From: an uncultured Prevotellaceae bacterium
GTDB taxonomy: Bacteria; Bacteroidota; Bacteroidia; Bacteroidales; Bacteroidaceae
Length of the DNA: 64,000 nucleotides
Reading direction: 5' to 3'
Assembly: GCA_946415365.1 (NCBI GenBank)
Contig: CAMKSE010000011.1
Coordinates: forward strand, 1-64,000
Below, in pieces: positions 62,843 to 64,000 of the stretch. The number at the start of each line of letters is the position of its first letter. Within the stretch, counting starts at the first letter, position 1. The notes under the pieces are model-generated. The model was given only the letters and a program-made list of their open reading frames with translations, was not told the DNA's origin and did no database searches. Made by a program: the position numbers and the translations under genes.

Positions 62843-64000
62843 TCAGTCGTGGATAATGAGTGCCGACTGCGCGTCGACGATGGCTTTAGAGCCCTTGATG
62901 GTGCCTAAGCCCTGCTCATTGATCTGGCCGTCGCAGCAGACGATGGTGTAGTTGCCCTCGGGGATGGTGACCTCCGTATCGGTATTGCCGGCATTGAAGA
63001 TGACAATGATGTTGCGCCAGTCGTCGCGACCTGCGTAGTTCTTCAGACGAAAGGCCAGCGTCTTTACCGGGGTGTCGAGGAACTCCAGATGCTTCCTGAC
63101 GAGATCGGCGGATCCCAGACGGAAGGCGGGGTGGTTCTTGCGGAGGGCAATCAGGTTCTTGTAATAGTCGAACACCTTCGGGTATCTGGTCTTGTTCGTC
63201 CAGTCGAGCTGGTTGATGCTGTCGGGCGACTCGAAACTGTTGTGAACGCCCTTCTTCGTGCGCAGCAGTTCCTCACCGCTGAGCATGAAGGGCACGCCCT
63301 GAGAGGTGAAAACAACCGTCTGTGCCAGGAGGTCGAGGCGAATCAGCTCGTCGGGGGTGATGCCGGGGATGCTGGCCTTCAGGCGGTCGACGAGGCACAT
63401 GTCGTCGTGACAGCTCACGTACGACATCATCTGTGTGGGCTCCAGAGCCCAGGGCTCCTTCGAGTAGTTCACCTTCGTCATATCGACCTGCGGATGAGCG
63501 ATGGCTCCGACAATGCCGAATTTCAGGCTTTCCTTCTGGCCGGACAGATCCTGCAGCGTCACCTTGGGGATGCGTGCTCCCATCCAGCCGGGTTTCGTGT
63601 CGTCGCTGAAGGGACCACGGAGGGCGTCGCGGATTTCGTCGGAGAAGGCGGCGATGCCGGGCATCTGCGTGATGTTGGCCTTCATGCCGAGCTTCTCGTT
63701 GGGAATGGCGCAGGCGCCGGCACTCCAACCCTCGCCGTAGATGAAGATGCTGGGGTTGATCTCGTCGACAGCCTGACGGATGGCGTTCATCGTCTCGATG
63801 TCGTGACAGCCCATGAGGTCGAAGCGGAAGCCGTCGATATGGTACTCGTTGATCCAGTATTTAACGCTCTCGATCATGAACTGCCGCATCATGGGCTGGT
63901 CGGAAGCTGTCTCGTTGCCACAGCCGGAGCCGTTGGAATACTGGCCGTCGGCAGTCTTGCGGTAGTAGTAGTCGGGATAGGTGCGCTGGAAGTTGGAGTG
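62843..64000 (-). CDS. pulA: Type I pullulanase, GH13 (5' part outside the window)
   Basis: C-terminal 385 codons of a pullulanase; the frame is open to 64000 and the visible part begins NFQRTYPDYYYRKTADGQ, a hallmark of type I pullulanases. It then has DGFRFDLMG (nucleophile Asp), YGEGWSAG (acid/base Glu), SCHDDM and the C-terminal beta-sandwich ending IVDAQSALIIHD. It debranches alpha-1,6 links in starch or pullulan. The ATG at 63892 is internal. Confidence 0.93.
   Translation of the reverse strand, partial: HSNFQRTYPDYYYRKTADGQYSNGSGCGNETASDQPMMRQFMIESVKYWINEYHIDGFRFDLMGCHDIETMNAIRQAVDEINPSIFIYGEGWSAGACAIPNEKLGMKANITQMPGIAAFSDEIRDALRGPFSDDTKPGWMGARIPKVTLQDLSGQKESLKFGIVGAIAHPQVDMTKVNYSKEPWALEPTQMMSYVSCHDDMCLVDRLKASIPGITPDELIRLDLLAQTVVFTSQGVPFMLSGEELLRTKKGVHNSFESPDSINQLDWTNKTRYPKVFDYYKNLIALRKNHPAFRLGSADLVRKHLEFLDTPVKTLAFRLKNYAGRDDWRNIIVIFNAGNTDTEVTIPEGNYTIVCCDGQINEQGLGTIKGSKAIVDAQSALIIHD

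Overview
The window looks like chromosomal DNA of a Prevotella-type Bacteroidota (Prevotella/Segatella/Xylanibacter). The reasons are TAnnTTTG-type promoters (seen as CAAAnnTA upstream of minus-strand genes), a hybrid two-component system regulator beside multi-domain xylan enzymes, DUF5686 and SusA-like proteins, a thioredoxin/propeller lipoprotein locus and a VapE relic. I see no rRNA, tRNA or CRISPR array.

Layout. 1-18.4 kb: a xylan-degradation locus. On the minus strand lie GH115 (glucuronidase), GH51 (arabinofuranosidase), CE6-CE1 (bifunctional esterase), GH95, GH3 and GH10-CE1 (cut by the window edge). A divergent hybrid sensor/regulator follows. The enzyme set fits decorated glucuronoarabinoxylan; no SusC/SusD pair is visible. 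18.4-19.2 kb: a LicC-like nucleotidyltransferase. 19.2-20 kb: repeats, a VapE relic broken by a palindromic element, and a start-less small ORF. 20-29.6 kb: five tandem thioredoxin-fold exported proteins with visibly shuffled modules, a propeller lipoprotein and a divergent membrane TPR/HTH regulator. 30-34 kb: GH18 enzyme, then LPG-flippase-like membrane protein, CDP-alcohol phosphatidyltransferase and HisC-like PLP enzyme, a probable lipid head-group set. 34-44 kb: DUF5686 outer-membrane protein, LolA-like protein, FAD oxidoreductase, MMPL transporter, ACP, ketosynthase (resembling part of an aryl-polyene-type cluster) and a GNAT-like protein. 44-56.7 kb: housekeeping genes (rpoN, purE, ispG, FadL-type porin, PgpH-like HD protein, gltX, waaA, metallophosphoesterase). 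56.7-64 kb: SusA-like amylase, a repeat-rich gap, a two-domain esterase, an L-fucose-isomerase-family protein and a partial type I pullulanase.

The most striking signal is not a gene. Short degenerate tandem repeats recur all over the window, and they differ by context. A 9-bp unit ACTAGTnnn occurs exactly five times (45 bp) in frame in three unrelated enzymes (GH95, IspG, amylase), each time where a surface loop is expected. A 7-bp unit family (TTATTTA, AGTTTAA, TTGAACT) fills the gaps between co-directional genes just before start codons, and in one gene forms the hydrophobic core of the signal peptide. A pyrimidine 7-9-bp array occurs both between genes and inside the amylase. Larger modular repeats sit at 19.2 and 59.0-59.5 kb. 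I infer an active process that seeds and diversifies short repeats, tolerated only where they do no harm or act as linkers and leaders.
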